A stretch of 59,432 bases of DNA from the IMG/VR virus record IMGVR_UViG_3300020205_002237, positions 1 to 59,432 of that record. One strand, given 5' to 3'. Positions 44,101 through 52,814 of the stretch are shown piece after piece; position 1 is the stretch's first letter, and every line of letters begins with the position of its first letter. The notes below the pieces were generated by a model. It had not been told where the DNA came from, made no database searches, and saw only the letters and a program-made list of their open reading frames with translations. A program made the position numbers and the translations under genes. The DNA is from a virus.

Positions 44101-44621
44101 TAGAACATTCCTGGAAAATATGCTGGAGTAAACGAGTGCATTGGAAATGGTTCACGCTCATAATCTATCATTGATAAATCGGCTGTTACTGAATCAGCAT
44201 TATAGCTAAAACTACTAATATAAAAGCCATTAAAAGTAGCTTCTACTATCTCAGGTGTTTTTGATAGTACTAGTTCCATCTTTACTTTAGGAGGCCCTAC
44301 AATAGTTCTAACTATAGGTATTACATATTTAGTAACATCACGCAAAACTATTGAACATCTTGGAGCTTGTGCTTCTTCTTCAGTTGGTAATGAAATTTCC
44401 ATGGGTAGAAAAATAAAGTCTTGGCTACGGCTTGTTACACCATAAATTATTTCATCTGCAGTTTCACTAATACGTTTTGTGAAACCATCAGCAAGTCTGG
44501 TTATAACAGTAACTCCGTCTGCTGGATCATATACAGTTAATAAAAATAATAAATCACTATCAGCTTCAGGCGAAAATATAGCCTTAATAGCTTCCGGTGA
44601 CATTGTTGTTAATCTACTCAT
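44100..44621 (-). CDS. Minor tail protein, DUF1833/gpL-like
   Basis: 173 aa. PEADSDLLFLLTVYDP near the N-terminus and FNGFYISSFSYNADSVTADL, SMIDYEREPFP near the C-terminus fit the DUF1833 family of siphovirus tail-tip proteins. It occupies the lambda gpL position between the gpM-like and the NlpC/gpJ-like genes. It should form part of the tail tip below the tape measure. It overlaps the next gene as TAATG. Confidence 0.75.
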   Translation of the reverse strand: MSRLTTMSPEAIKAIFSPEADSDLLFLLTVYDPADGVTVITRLADGFTKRISETADEIIYGVTSRSQDFIFLPMEISLPTEEEAQAPRCSIVLRDVTKYVIPIVRTIVGPPKVKMELVLSKTPEIVEATFNGFYISSFSYNADSVTADLSMIDYEREPFPMHSFTPAYFPGMF

Positions 44622-44983
44622 GGTAATATTTCAAACTGTAAAGACACGTTACAAAAACCTGGAGCAAGGTACGCAGCAGTAAAAAGGGCACCATCTCCTT
44701 GAGGTACTATACGTGCTTCTACTACAGTACTTTTGCGAGGATGTGGAAAACCAAATCTAGCTGTACCACGTAGTGTATTTGTAATCCACGTCTCTAAAGT
44801 TGCTACTTGTACATTTGTCATAATAAAGGTTAGTTGCATAGTATCAGATCTGCGACCACGGTATCGTTGCTTTGCAGGCCCTGCATCCATAGGAGTCCTT
44901 AATATAAGTGCTCCTATGGATTCTGAAAAACCTTTTTGAGGTACTTGTGGAAGTGTTGGCTCCCAAACATAGCTATATGCCAT
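44618..44983 (-). CDS. Minor tail / distal tail-like protein (gpM position)
   Basis: 121 aa. The core QRYRGRRSDTMQLTFIMTNV, then LETWITNTLRGTARFGFPHP and FCNVSLQFEILP is typical of small distal-tail proteins with a beta-sandwich fold, in the position of lambda gpM directly after the tape measure. It likely forms the first ring of the tail tip. It overlaps the DUF1833 gene by 4 nt. Confidence 0.7.
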   Translation of the reverse strand: MAYSYVWEPTLPQVPQKGFSESIGALILRTPMDAGPAKQRYRGRRSDTMQLTFIMTNVQVATLETWITNTLRGTARFGFPHPRKSTVVEARIVPQGDGALFTAAYLAPGFCNVSLQFEILP

Positions 44984-44985
44984 AA

Positions 44986-47900
44986 TTATCTCCTAATTAA
45001 CTGAGGCTGAAGTCCGAAAGTTCCTCGTATAGCTTTTTGCGAAGCACTACCATTTCTAGAAATTTCACCTGCAGTCATATCTCCTATAACAACTTCAATT
45101 TTACGATTGCCTCGGCTATCAACAGTTTCTTTAGTTTCTGCTTGTGCAGTAGAATAGTTGTTAACAACTACGTCAACATTTCCGCCACTGCCAGCTGCAC
45201 GAACTCCAAGATTACCGTTGCTATCACGTTTTAGCGGCATAATAGCTTCTGGTCCTGCTTCACCCATTAAACCAGTGCCTTGTGCAAATTTGAATAGTGT
45301 AGGTTGATTTACAACTGAATTAGTAAACATTCCGCCTTTGGCAAAAGTTTTTAGCCCGGTGTCGTATACACTACCTTTAGCAGAAGCTACAGGCCCTGCC
45401 ATAGTTCCAGTCATAGATCCTGTATTACCCATGTTTCCAAAAATACTACCAATAAAATTCATAAATCCTGGTTTAAATGCTGCTGACATCATTATAGCTT
45501 GTTGCTGCATTTCATAACGAATTAAACCTTCAATAAAACTGTCTATCATACCTTTAAAGTTAAGCTTACCAGTTTTGGTAAACTCAATAACGGCATCGGC
45601 CATACCCTCAAAACTATTTTTAAGTATGTCTCCGTATTTAAGCTGCCTGTCAGTTAAGTAGTCGTCCAAAGTTTTAGTTTTTTGTTTTGCTTCATATACT
45701 TTATTTACTCCTTCAACTTCTAGTAAATAGGCTTGGGAAGCTGCTTCAGCTTTAGCATTAATAGAATCAATATCGCCAGCATTTTTAGGATCAAGCAATT
45801 GCTTAGCTAAATCTAAACGTGTTGCAATAAGACTATTTTGTAACTGCTCTAGTTTAATATCACGTTCTTTGATTGTTTGCATTTTATTAATTGTTAGAAG
45901 CTGTTCACGATAGTTATCTGTAGTAATCGTGCCTAAGTCAAGTTGATTCTGCAAAACTTCTTTTTGTATATCAACTAAAGCATTTTCAGTTTCATTTAGT
46001 ATGCGCGTTAAGTTTACTTGAGTTTCTAAAGTTTGTGAGATTTGACCCATTGTTTGTAAGGTAATGGCTAGTGCGTTTTTACGTTCACGTTCTGCGTCAG
46101 TTATACCTTTAGCAGTATTAAATTGATTATCTGAAACTTTAAATTGCTCTTTTGCAGTAATTACACCTTTAGCAGCAATTCCAGCAATTTCACCCCACTT
46201 GCGCTCTTGTGCTTCAAGCTGAACAGTAGTTGAAACAGCAATTTCTTTTTGAATTTCTAAGCCATTTATAGCTCGTTTAACAGCATCTTCTTGCAAAACG
46301 TATTTGTCAACAATTTCATTTTGTTTTTCTAAACTTAAAGTTTGAAATGCTAGGCTCTCGGTTTCTTCCTTGCGAGCATTTCCAATATCTTTTAATGAAC
46401 TGTCGAAAGTTTTTCTTGCTTGATCAAATGCTGATTGTACTTTAACAATTTCTGCATTAATTAAGTTCATCTTTTTCTGCTCATTTAGCTGACCAACTTG
46501 TGCCATAGTACCTTGCTGTTCTTGCATAGCTTTTAAAGCTTCAGGTGATTTTTCTATATCTCCTGCTTTAATACTGTTGCTAATGTTAGTACTACTAAGT
46601 AACTTCATTCTCCTATCTATTTCAGATATTCTTGTATCTGATTTTACTGATTCAGCTGCTCGAGCACTAGCATCGTCTTTTAAGAGAGCTAAAGCTGCGT
46701 CTCTTCGAGTTTCTATAAACTGCTTCTCGCTTTGTAAACGGCTTAATTCCATTTCTTTAATTAAGCGTTGAGTTTCAGTTAACTGCTTAATTTGTAAATC
46801 AATCTTTTGATTTTCTATTTGAGCCCCAAGCTTTGCTGTTTCTGCTGTTTGTGGCAGTTTGTCTAGTAAGTTCTTTTGTGATCCTAGTACTGTTTCTGCC
46901 ATTTTACGAGTAAAACTGCCTTCAACAAGTTCGAAACCTTTTACAATTGAAGCTTTTGCTGCCGCTTCAAAAGATTTTCCTAAAACTAACATTTCTTGCC
47001 TAGTGGCGTCTAATTTTGCTTTTGCTTCTTTTGAAGCTTCTTTTTCTTTTGCAACTGCTGGGCTATCGGCGCTACCAGGAGTTTCAAGTCTTCTAGAACC
47101 AGGGTTGAATGCTAGTCCGTAGCCGGCAAGATTACGTTGCGCAGAATTTAGTTTTTCAATTTTAGCTTGTGATTCACTAAGCTGTGTTTCATAACTTTTT
47201 GCCGTATTTATTAAAGCAATATATGCATCACGATTTTGCATAATAATTGCTTGTGATTCTGGGGCAAGCAATTTAATTTTACTAATATCAGTTAGTAGAT
47301 CTCTTAATGTAGCTAAATTTGCTATAGGGTCTTTTAATGCTTCTGCAAAATTAAAACCTTGTGTGGCTAAATCTTTTCCAAAAACGGATAGCGGGTCTTT
47401 TTGTATTAAAGTGTTAGATAAGTCTGTATAGCTTTTTTGTAAGCCTACAAAACCATCCTTAACTCCTGCTAAGACTGCACTAGTTTTTTGCCCTGCTTTG
47501 GAAGCATATTCAAATACATCGGCTATTTCTGCACCAACTGCAGTTAATCTAGAAGTACTCATACTGCTTAAAGACTGCTTTATAGTATCTTCTGTAAGCT
47601 CACCAACATTTAGTATACTCTTTAATCTTTCTCGTGTGTCTTTTTGCATAGAAGGATCTAAGATACCGTTTAATCCTTTCGATAGTTGCTTACCCAAACT
47701 TTTTGCAAAATCATCTTCTAAACTTTGTCCAAATAGGCCCTTAATGCTATTTACAGCATTATCCCAGCCATTAGCTTGTTGAGTGGCTTCTTTGAAACTT
47801 GCAGCGGTTTCTTTAAGGTTGTCAGATAAGTTCTGAAAAGCTGTAGTAATAGCTACAACTGAAGCTGTAGACAGCGAGTTTTTATACTTATCATAACTAG

Positions 47901-49659
47901 CAGTTAAAGCTCTGGTATTGTCGTCTCCGAGTTCTAAATTTTTATTAAATTTTTGTACTTCTTTATCGTTATTGCCAAAAGCATAGTTTAGTGCTTGAAA
48001 CGTGCCAACTAATACTCCAATTGCCATTCCAATATTACCTAGAGTACCTATAAAACCCATAAGTCGTGTAGTTGCTGCAGTAGCAGTAGCAGTTATTCCT
48101 GTAAACACAGATCTAACTACCCCTAATTTTTCAGTTTTAAGACTATCTACCATTTCGCTAAAGGCAGCTCTAAATCCTACTAAACTAGCAGTATCTGCTG
48201 CGTTACTAATAATTGAGTTTGAAATTGAACGCTTACGTTGTTCTTCTGCACCTATTTGTAGTCTACCTAGTGCTGTTGTTTTTCCTACGGGGGCATCTGC
48301 TTCTGCTTTTAGCTCTGCTTGTTTTTTATTAAAATCGTCCTGCGCTACTTTAGCTGCACGTATAGCCTTAGCTAGCTCATCGTAAATATACTTATTTTTT
48401 GTTAAGCCTTTACCAGCAGCTTCAATTCTTTGTATTTCTTTTTCTGTAATATCTTGAATTCCGCGAGTTGGTGTAAGAATCTCTGCAATATCTTTGCGAA
48501 TACGTCCACCACTAAGTGCCTTTAATTTTGCTTCTAGTTTGTCAATAACTGCTGCTTTGTCGTCTGCGGCCTTATCTTGTTTTGCTAAAATATCTGCTCG
48601 GTTTTTTGCAAGCATTGTTTCTGCGGTATTAATTTTATCAGAACTTACCTGCCTACTAAGTTCTGCAGTTTTTCGTAATTCATCCCTGTAGTTAACAATA
48701 CTAGGAATTGCTTGCTTAACAATCATTGATCCAAGCGCAGCTATACCAGCAGTTAAAGCTGCAGGGCTGGCGCTTAATAAATCTACTAAAGGTACAAAAG
48801 CTTTATTTAAAACTTCTAATATAGTTTGTGCAATGTTTTTAAGCGAAGCTAATAGCTTGTCATAAGGATTAGTAGGAATATTGATTTCATTAAACTTATC
48901 GATACCTTCTTTTAAAACGGCATTAGCAAAAGCTTGACGCTTTTCAAAGTCGGTTAAACTATCTACACTTTTGCCTACACTACGGGCATAGTCTTCTGAT
49001 GATTTACCTACTTTTGTAAATAATCCCAGTTCGTCTAATAGTTCTGGTTCTAATTTAGTAATACCGCGAGTTAAACGACTAACAGCGTCGCTCATATTAA
49101 CGCCAAGCGCTTGAGAAGCCTTTTTAGCTACATCACCAAGCTGTAAAAACTGTTTCTGAGTCATACCACTACTAATAGCTTTGGCGGTAGCTTCCATTGA
49201 TTCACGTAAACTTATAGCTCCGCCACTAGCTTCTGTGAACTGTTTGGCTAAGGCTCCCATTGCGACACCGCTGGCAGCTCCTAATTGATCCAGACCTTTA
49301 ACCATGTTACTGGTATCCATAGCATTACTTAATGCGCTAAAAGCGGCACTTACTGCGAATACGTTGGCAGCATAAGTAGCATATAGACGCACTAATCCAC
49401 CAAGACCTTGTGCTTGGTTTGCAAAATCTCGGCCGCTTGCTCCAGTAGATCCCATAGATCCACGAGCACGTCCGTACTCTATATTTTCACCTGCGCCAAG
49501 GCTGGCTGCAGCTGCTCTACTACCAGACTTCGTACCGGTAGCTAAGTTCTGTGATTTTTGTAACTCTTTATTTAAATTTTTAACTTCATCAGTACGATTC
49601 TTTATACTATTCGACTGATCCTGTAAACTTAAATTAATATTAACTTGATTTGATGCCAT
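44986..49659 (-). CDS. Tape measure protein
   Basis: 1557 aa. Long helical, Lys/Glu/Gln-rich chain with hydrophobic segments at about residues 100-120, 300-325 and 530-565. The C-terminal region has the lambda-gpH-like sequence ILKNSFEGMADAVIEFTKTG and then GMIDSFIEGLIRYEMQQQAI, and close to the end FAKGGMFTNSV and GLMGEAGPEAIMPL, a signature of many tape measures. At about 0.15 nm per residue (general rule) the tail would be roughly 230 nm. It is the first gene after the promoter at 49.7 kb. Confidence 0.95.
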   Translation of the reverse strand: MASNQVNINLSLQDQSNSIKNRTDEVKNLNKELQKSQNLATGTKSGSRAAAASLGAGENIEYGRARGSMGSTGASGRDFANQAQGLGGLVRLYATYAANVFAVSAAFSALSNAMDTSNMVKGLDQLGAASGVAMGALAKQFTEASGGAISLRESMEATAKAISSGMTQKQFLQLGDVAKKASQALGVNMSDAVSRLTRGITKLEPELLDELGLFTKVGKSSEDYARSVGKSVDSLTDFEKRQAFANAVLKEGIDKFNEINIPTNPYDKLLASLKNIAQTILEVLNKAFVPLVDLLSASPAALTAGIAALGSMIVKQAIPSIVNYRDELRKTAELSRQVSSDKINTAETMLAKNRADILAKQDKAADDKAAVIDKLEAKLKALSGGRIRKDIAEILTPTRGIQDITEKEIQRIEAAGKGLTKNKYIYDELAKAIRAAKVAQDDFNKKQAELKAEADAPVGKTTALGRLQIGAEEQRKRSISNSIISNAADTASLVGFRAAFSEMVDSLKTEKLGVVRSVFTGITATATAATTRLMGFIGTLGNIGMAIGVLVGTFQALNYAFGNNDKEVQKFNKNLELGDDNTRALTASYDKYKNSLSTASVVAITTAFQNLSDNLKETAASFKEATQQANGWDNAVNSIKGLFGQSLEDDFAKSLGKQLSKGLNGILDPSMQKDTRERLKSILNVGELTEDTIKQSLSSMSTSRLTAVGAEIADVFEYASKAGQKTSAVLAGVKDGFVGLQKSYTDLSNTLIQKDPLSVFGKDLATQGFNFAEALKDPIANLATLRDLLTDISKIKLLAPESQAIIMQNRDAYIALINTAKSYETQLSESQAKIEKLNSAQRNLAGYGLAFNPGSRRLETPGSADSPAVAKEKEASKEAKAKLDATRQEMLVLGKSFEAAAKASIVKGFELVEGSFTRKMAETVLGSQKNLLDKLPQTAETAKLGAQIENQKIDLQIKQLTETQRLIKEMELSRLQSEKQFIETRRDAALALLKDDASARAAESVKSDTRISEIDRRMKLLSSTNISNSIKAGDIEKSPEALKAMQEQQGTMAQVGQLNEQKKMNLINAEIVKVQSAFDQARKTFDSSLKDIGNARKEETESLAFQTLSLEKQNEIVDKYVLQEDAVKRAINGLEIQKEIAVSTTVQLEAQERKWGEIAGIAAKGVITAKEQFKVSDNQFNTAKGITDAERERKNALAITLQTMGQISQTLETQVNLTRILNETENALVDIQKEVLQNQLDLGTITTDNYREQLLTINKMQTIKERDIKLEQLQNSLIATRLDLAKQLLDPKNAGDIDSINAKAEAASQAYLLEVEGVNKVYEAKQKTKTLDDYLTDRQLKYGDILKNSFEGMADAVIEFTKTGKLNFKGMIDSFIEGLIRYEMQQQAIMMSAAFKPGFMNFIGSIFGNMGNTGSMTGTMAGPVASAKGSVYDTGLKTFAKGGMFTNSVVNQPTLFKFAQGTGLMGEAGPEAIMPLKRDSNGNLGVRAAGSGGNVDVVVNNYSTAQAETKETVDSRGNRKIEVVIGDMTAGEISRNGSASQKAIRGTFGLQPQLIRR

Positions 49660-49714
49660 CGTTATTCCTCTTTAAGGTTGGTGGCTAAAACTTTTAATAG
49701 CTTGACTAGTGTAC

Positions 49715-49743
49715 ATTATAACATGCAACCATACTTTTGTCAA
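49715..49743 (-). promoter_or_regulatory. Perfect-consensus sigma70 promoter (P2)
   Basis: TTGACA (49743-49738), 17-nt spacer, TATAAT (49720-49715), spacer ending in TGT (extended -10). It lies 20 nt behind the terminator at 49763-49796 and would give a leader of about 50 nt before the tape measure ATG (49659), which has a GAGGA ribosome binding site. It separates tail-shaft and tip expression from the head/tube operon. Confidence 0.92.
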
Positions 49744-49762
49744 ACCAAAAAATTTTTAACGT

Positions 49763-49796
49763 AAAAAAGCCTGCCAATTTTTAGTTGGCAGGCTTT
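49763..49796 (-). terminator. Strong intrinsic terminator behind the tail chaperone gene
   Basis: A perfect 12-bp stem (AAAGCCTGCCAA / TTGGCAGGCTTT) with a 7-nt loop is followed by more T on the minus strand. The stop codon of the chaperone frame (49783-49781) lies in the loop, so translation to the end would briefly cover the 5' arm. The stem also has T-runs on the plus side and could act in both directions. Confidence 0.92.
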
Positions 49797-50131
49797 TCCA
49801 TTTTTTTCTTATTATTGATTTCGTCTGAGCGTACAGTATCAATCATACGTATTAGCATGATAATAAATTTCTGCTCAGACTGCTCAATCTCTGTTGCTTC
49901 TAAAACATCTTTTACACCTATCAAAGACTTGCCTAAGTAGCTACCATTCATAGTATCCCACTCATCTCGTAACATTCGATAAGCATTAAATGCTTGTTGT
50001 ACCTCAAATGGAAAATCTTCAAATTCCACGGGAATCTCAGAATCTAATGGCTCCGAGCCTAGCATTTCGCACATTTCAAAATACTGGTCTTTGTTCATAG
50101 ATACACTCATATTTTGAATGTAACTGACCAA
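49781..50131 (-). CDS. Tail assembly chaperone, frameshift (gpT-like) part
   Basis: 116 codons are open from 50131, but there is no plausible independent start: the first codon is TTG and no ribosome binding site is seen. The same frame continues upstream without a stop past the slippery site at 50173-50167. After a -1 slip there, translation adds 128 residues to the first 131 of the upstream frame, giving a 259-aa fusion. The part is acidic and helical (YFEMCEMLGSEPLDSEIPVE, FEVQQAFNAYRML), as expected for the lambda gpT-like part that recruits tape measure and tube protein. Confidence 0.85.
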   Translation of the reverse strand: MVSYIQNMSVSMNKDQYFEMCEMLGSEPLDSEIPVEFEDFPFEVQQAFNAYRMLRDEWDTMNGSYLGKSLIGVKDVLEATEIEQSEQKFIIMLIRMIDTVRSDEINNKKKMEKPAN

Positions 50132-50173
50132 CTGCGCATTTACTTGCTGGAGTTGGTCGTCGAAAAGTTTCCC
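50126..50173 (-). promoter_or_regulatory. -1 programmed ribosomal frameshift signal
   Basis: GGGAAAC at 50173-50167 is read in the zero frame as G GGA AAC (codons 130 and 131 of the upstream chaperone), a canonical X-XXY-YYZ slippery heptamer close to GGGAAAG of lambda G-GT. After an 8-nt spacer a perfect 8-bp stem (GACCAACT, 50158-50151 / AGTTGGTC, 50133-50126) encloses a 17-nt loop that contains the zero-frame stop TAA (50142-50140). Site, spacing and stem together fit a -1 frameshift that yields the longer chaperone in small amounts. Confidence 0.9.
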
Positions 50174-50559
50174 AGGTCTGATACTTGTTCGCTAATAAAC
50201 CCGTCAAAATTACTAGAATTTTTCATTAAGTACAAAGCGTTTTCAGCTGTATACTCTAATTCATCGTCCATATTTTGGCCTTTTAAATCAACAGGAGCTA
50301 GTTGCTCAAGATAACTTAATTTAAAGCCTTTCCACCCTTTGACAGCATTTTCAACATATAATTGCAAGAACAAGTCTTCATTAAATTCTTCTGCTGCTTG
50401 GCGGTTTTTAAAGCTAGTTTTAGTAGATTTCTTACGAATACTTAGAAGTGTTTCGCGAGATAAAAATGCTAAGTCAACAACAAAACCAGGCATACCAGGA
50501 TATTCTACCTGTACTGATTTGGAGGGAACTAACAGTGTTTTTAAAGAGAGAGTAGTCAT
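50140..50559 (-). CDS. Tail assembly chaperone (gpG-like)
   Basis: 139 aa. FVVDLAFLSRETLLSIRKKS and FNEDLFLQLYVENAVKGWKG resemble G-type tail chaperones of siphoviruses, which coat the tape measure before tube polymerisation. Its position between major tail protein and tape measure and the frameshift site 9 codons before its end support the call. No clear ribosome binding site precedes the ATG at 50559; it follows a terminator, which would keep its level well below that of the major tail protein. Confidence 0.85.
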   Translation of the reverse strand: MTTLSLKTLLVPSKSVQVEYPGMPGFVVDLAFLSRETLLSIRKKSTKTSFKNRQAAEEFNEDLFLQLYVENAVKGWKGFKLSYLEQLAPVDLKGQNMDDELEYTAENALYLMKNSSNFDGFISEQVSDLGNFSTTNSSK

Positions 50560-50576
50560 TTTATAATAATAAGTTT

Positions 50577-50608
50577 AAAAAGAGAGACTGGAGATCAGCC
50601 CAGTCTCT
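50577..50608 (-). terminator. Intrinsic terminator behind the major tail protein
   Basis: A 9-bp stem (AGAGACTGG / CCAGTCTCT) with an 8-nt loop is followed on the minus strand by CTTTTT. It starts about 20 nt after the stop of the major tail protein gene. No promoter is seen between it and the chaperone gene, so leaky termination probably sets the chaperone level. Confidence 0.85.
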
Positions 50609-50627
50609 ATAGAAATGCAGTGGTTAA

Positions 50628-52304
50628 TTAAACTGCTGCTCGGTAAACGATAGTTGCTTCGTTAGATTCTGTAATGTCGTAACTAGTACCTGCAAAACCC
50701 TGCGCTGTAAAGTTAATTGTTGTAGAAATAACTTGCTCTGTGTTAATTGTAGGAATCTGCAACATAGCTGCAGGCAACTTGATTTCAACACCAGTAGTAT
50801 TTGTACTAGGTCCACCCAGCTGTACATTAATTGTAAACTTAGGGTCAACTGTAGTTGCTGAACCAGCTATCAAGTCAGATAACAGTCCACCGCTTTCAAG
50901 ACTACCTGTTTTTAAGTATGCATTGATAGTACCAGTAATAGCACGTGTACCTGTGAAGTACGTAATTGGTAAGTTAACTGTACCTAAGTTAGCAGGTGTC
51001 AGATATGTTAGGTTATTAGCAAAAGTGATATTTCCGCCAGTTAAAGCGATTGTATAAACATTGCCAACATTAGCTGCAATTACGGTAGTAGCTGCAGCTC
51101 CGGAACCACCGCCACCAGTAATAGTAACTGCTGGAGCTACAGTATAGCCGTATCCTGCATTAGTAATAGCGATACCAGTAATAGTAGAACCAGTAATAGT
51201 TACTGCACCAAGACTAGCTCCAGTACCTGAACCTAAAGAGCCAAGAGTAGCTGTAGGAGCTGTAGTATATCCAGTACCAGCGGTTGTAATAACAATACCA
51301 GTTATTGCACCACCGCTAACTGTTACAGTACCAAGTGCAGTTACGCCGCCGGCAACTGTAGGAGGAGAGAATGTTATAGTTGGACTTGTGTATCCAGTTC
51401 CACCAGCAGCAACTGCTACGGCACTAACACCACCACCAGATAGTATTGCTGTACCAGTAGCTGTTACACCACCCGCAGGTGCGGCAGCAAAAGCTACTGT
51501 AGGAACAGATGTATATCCAGAACCAGCAGTACCAACTGTAACTGTAGTCACAGCACCACCAGCAGCGGCAACAAAGTCATTGATACCATCATTAACAACT
51601 AAAGTACTTAACTTATTAGTAATATAACGGGCAGTAGTATTTTTAGCTAATGCCTGGTCAGGGGATGTGTTGTCAAAATCTGTTCCCGAGAAAACAACTG
51701 GACTAGTCGTATTAGCTTGTGCGTCATTTAATACGCGGATTGCGGAACCTTTACCAGCCCAAGCTACTGCCGCAATAGCGTCAATACCAAAGTCAATAGT
51801 TGCAGAATCTAGTGCACAGTTATCAATAATATAACCAGCATTGTCAAACAATATAATTAAGCCAAAAGGCAGTAATTGATGTTTGTTAGAATTAGTAAAT
51901 CCTACAGTACTAGAAGAGGATCCGGCTGTCCAAGCAGCACCTGTGGCACCAATGTTAGCGGCACCGCCGAAAGCATTCCATAAATAAGCTTCTTCAGCAG
52001 TAATCAAACTACCGTTATTATGTGGGCGAATATATGTAGAGAAAGTAAAATCTACTGGCTCTAATGCAGTATTAAAGCTGCGCTGACCACGTACAGGGGC
52101 TGCCCCTGCTTCATTTAGTGTAACTGTATCTACAGTAGTATTTTGTGAAAAGCTCATGCCTTCCAATACTTGAAGTTCAAAACAGTTTGTTGTAGACATG
52201 CCGCTTGCTGCATCTTTTAATGCACCAATTTTTACACGGCCAAAACTGTCAAGGTTAGTAGTAAAGAAGACTCTACTATTACGAATTAAATTAACTGCTG
52301 CCAT
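50628..52304 (-). CDS. Major tail protein with inserted 41-residue repeats
   Basis: 558 aa, in the tube-protein position. The parts before about residue 245 and after about 415 look like a siphovirus tube protein (LEGMSFSQNTTVDTVTLNEA ... AQGFAGTSYDITESNEATIV). Between them lie four repeats with Tyr at 264, 305, 346 and 387, exactly 41 apart: GSGYTSVP, GTGYTSP, GTGYTTAP, GYGYTVAP, each with a GGxxAxG and a GGxxxxVxV strand. This is a beta-repeat insertion that would project from the tail surface. AGGA precedes the ATG and a terminator follows the gene. Confidence 0.85.
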   Translation of the reverse strand: MAAVNLIRNSRVFFTTNLDSFGRVKIGALKDAASGMSTTNCFELQVLEGMSFSQNTTVDTVTLNEAGAAPVRGQRSFNTALEPVDFTFSTYIRPHNNGSLITAEEAYLWNAFGGAANIGATGAAWTAGSSSSTVGFTNSNKHQLLPFGLIILFDNAGYIIDNCALDSATIDFGIDAIAAVAWAGKGSAIRVLNDAQANTTSPVVFSGTDFDNTSPDQALAKNTTARYITNKLSTLVVNDGINDFVAAAGGAVTTVTVGTAGSGYTSVPTVAFAAAPAGGVTATGTAILSGGGVSAVAVAAGGTGYTSPTITFSPPTVAGGVTALGTVTVSGGAITGIVITTAGTGYTTAPTATLGSLGSGTGASLGAVTITGSTITGIAITNAGYGYTVAPAVTITGGGGSGAAATTVIAANVGNVYTIALTGGNITFANNLTYLTPANLGTVNLPITYFTGTRAITGTINAYLKTGSLESGGLLSDLIAGSATTVDPKFTINVQLGGPSTNTTGVEIKLPAAMLQIPTINTEQVISTTINFTAQGFAGTSYDITESNEATIVYRAAV

Positions 52305-52376
52305 AGTTATTCCTTTTAGTTGGTAACCTAGGAGTACGCTTACTAGACATTTATCTGTATTGGTACTATTAGGTAA

Positions 52377-52814
52377 TTAGAGTGCGTAACGCACCTGTAA
52401 ATTTATTTCACCGACACCATAAGGACTTAGCAGACCTTCATCGGTTGTTATTGACTGAATTAATATTTCAGTAGTTGACAGATTATTAGTAGTATCATAT
52501 ACTAATACTCGGTTAGCATCTATTACGTTTTCTAAATCGTCTAGTAAGTCTTCAAGTAATTGTTGCGCTTCGCTTTCGCTACGAACATAAACTTTTACAC
52601 TAACATTCAGATATCCCCAGGTAAAATCCCCAGGCATATACTCTCTTAGTTCAGAACCTGGAGTAAGATATACAGCGGGAAAATCTTGAATCTCATCCCA
52701 GAATTTTAATTTAGGGTAGCTATTCTCAGATAAGTCACTTTTAAAGCTACCAGTTCCGTTTATTAATTTAAATTTTTCAGCTAAAGCTGTTACAATACTT
52801 GTTCTTCTTGTCAT
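52377..52814 (-). CDS. Tail terminator-like protein
   Basis: 145 aa. A helix-rich N-terminus (IVTALAEKFKLINGTGSFKS) is followed by FPAVYLTPGSELREYMPGDF, then YLNVSVKVYVRSESEAQQLL and EDLLDDLENVIDANRVL, a mixed alpha/beta plan typical of tail terminator/completion proteins that stop tube growth and join it to the head. Its position between neck and major tail protein fits. It overlaps the upstream gene by 4 nt (ATGA). A 72-bp gap to the major tail protein follows in which I see only a ribosome binding site. Confidence 0.68.
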   Translation of the reverse strand: MTRRTSIVTALAEKFKLINGTGSFKSDLSENSYPKLKFWDEIQDFPAVYLTPGSELREYMPGDFTWGYLNVSVKVYVRSESEAQQLLEDLLDDLENVIDANRVLVYDTTNNLSTTEILIQSITTDEGLLSPYGVGEINLQVRYAL

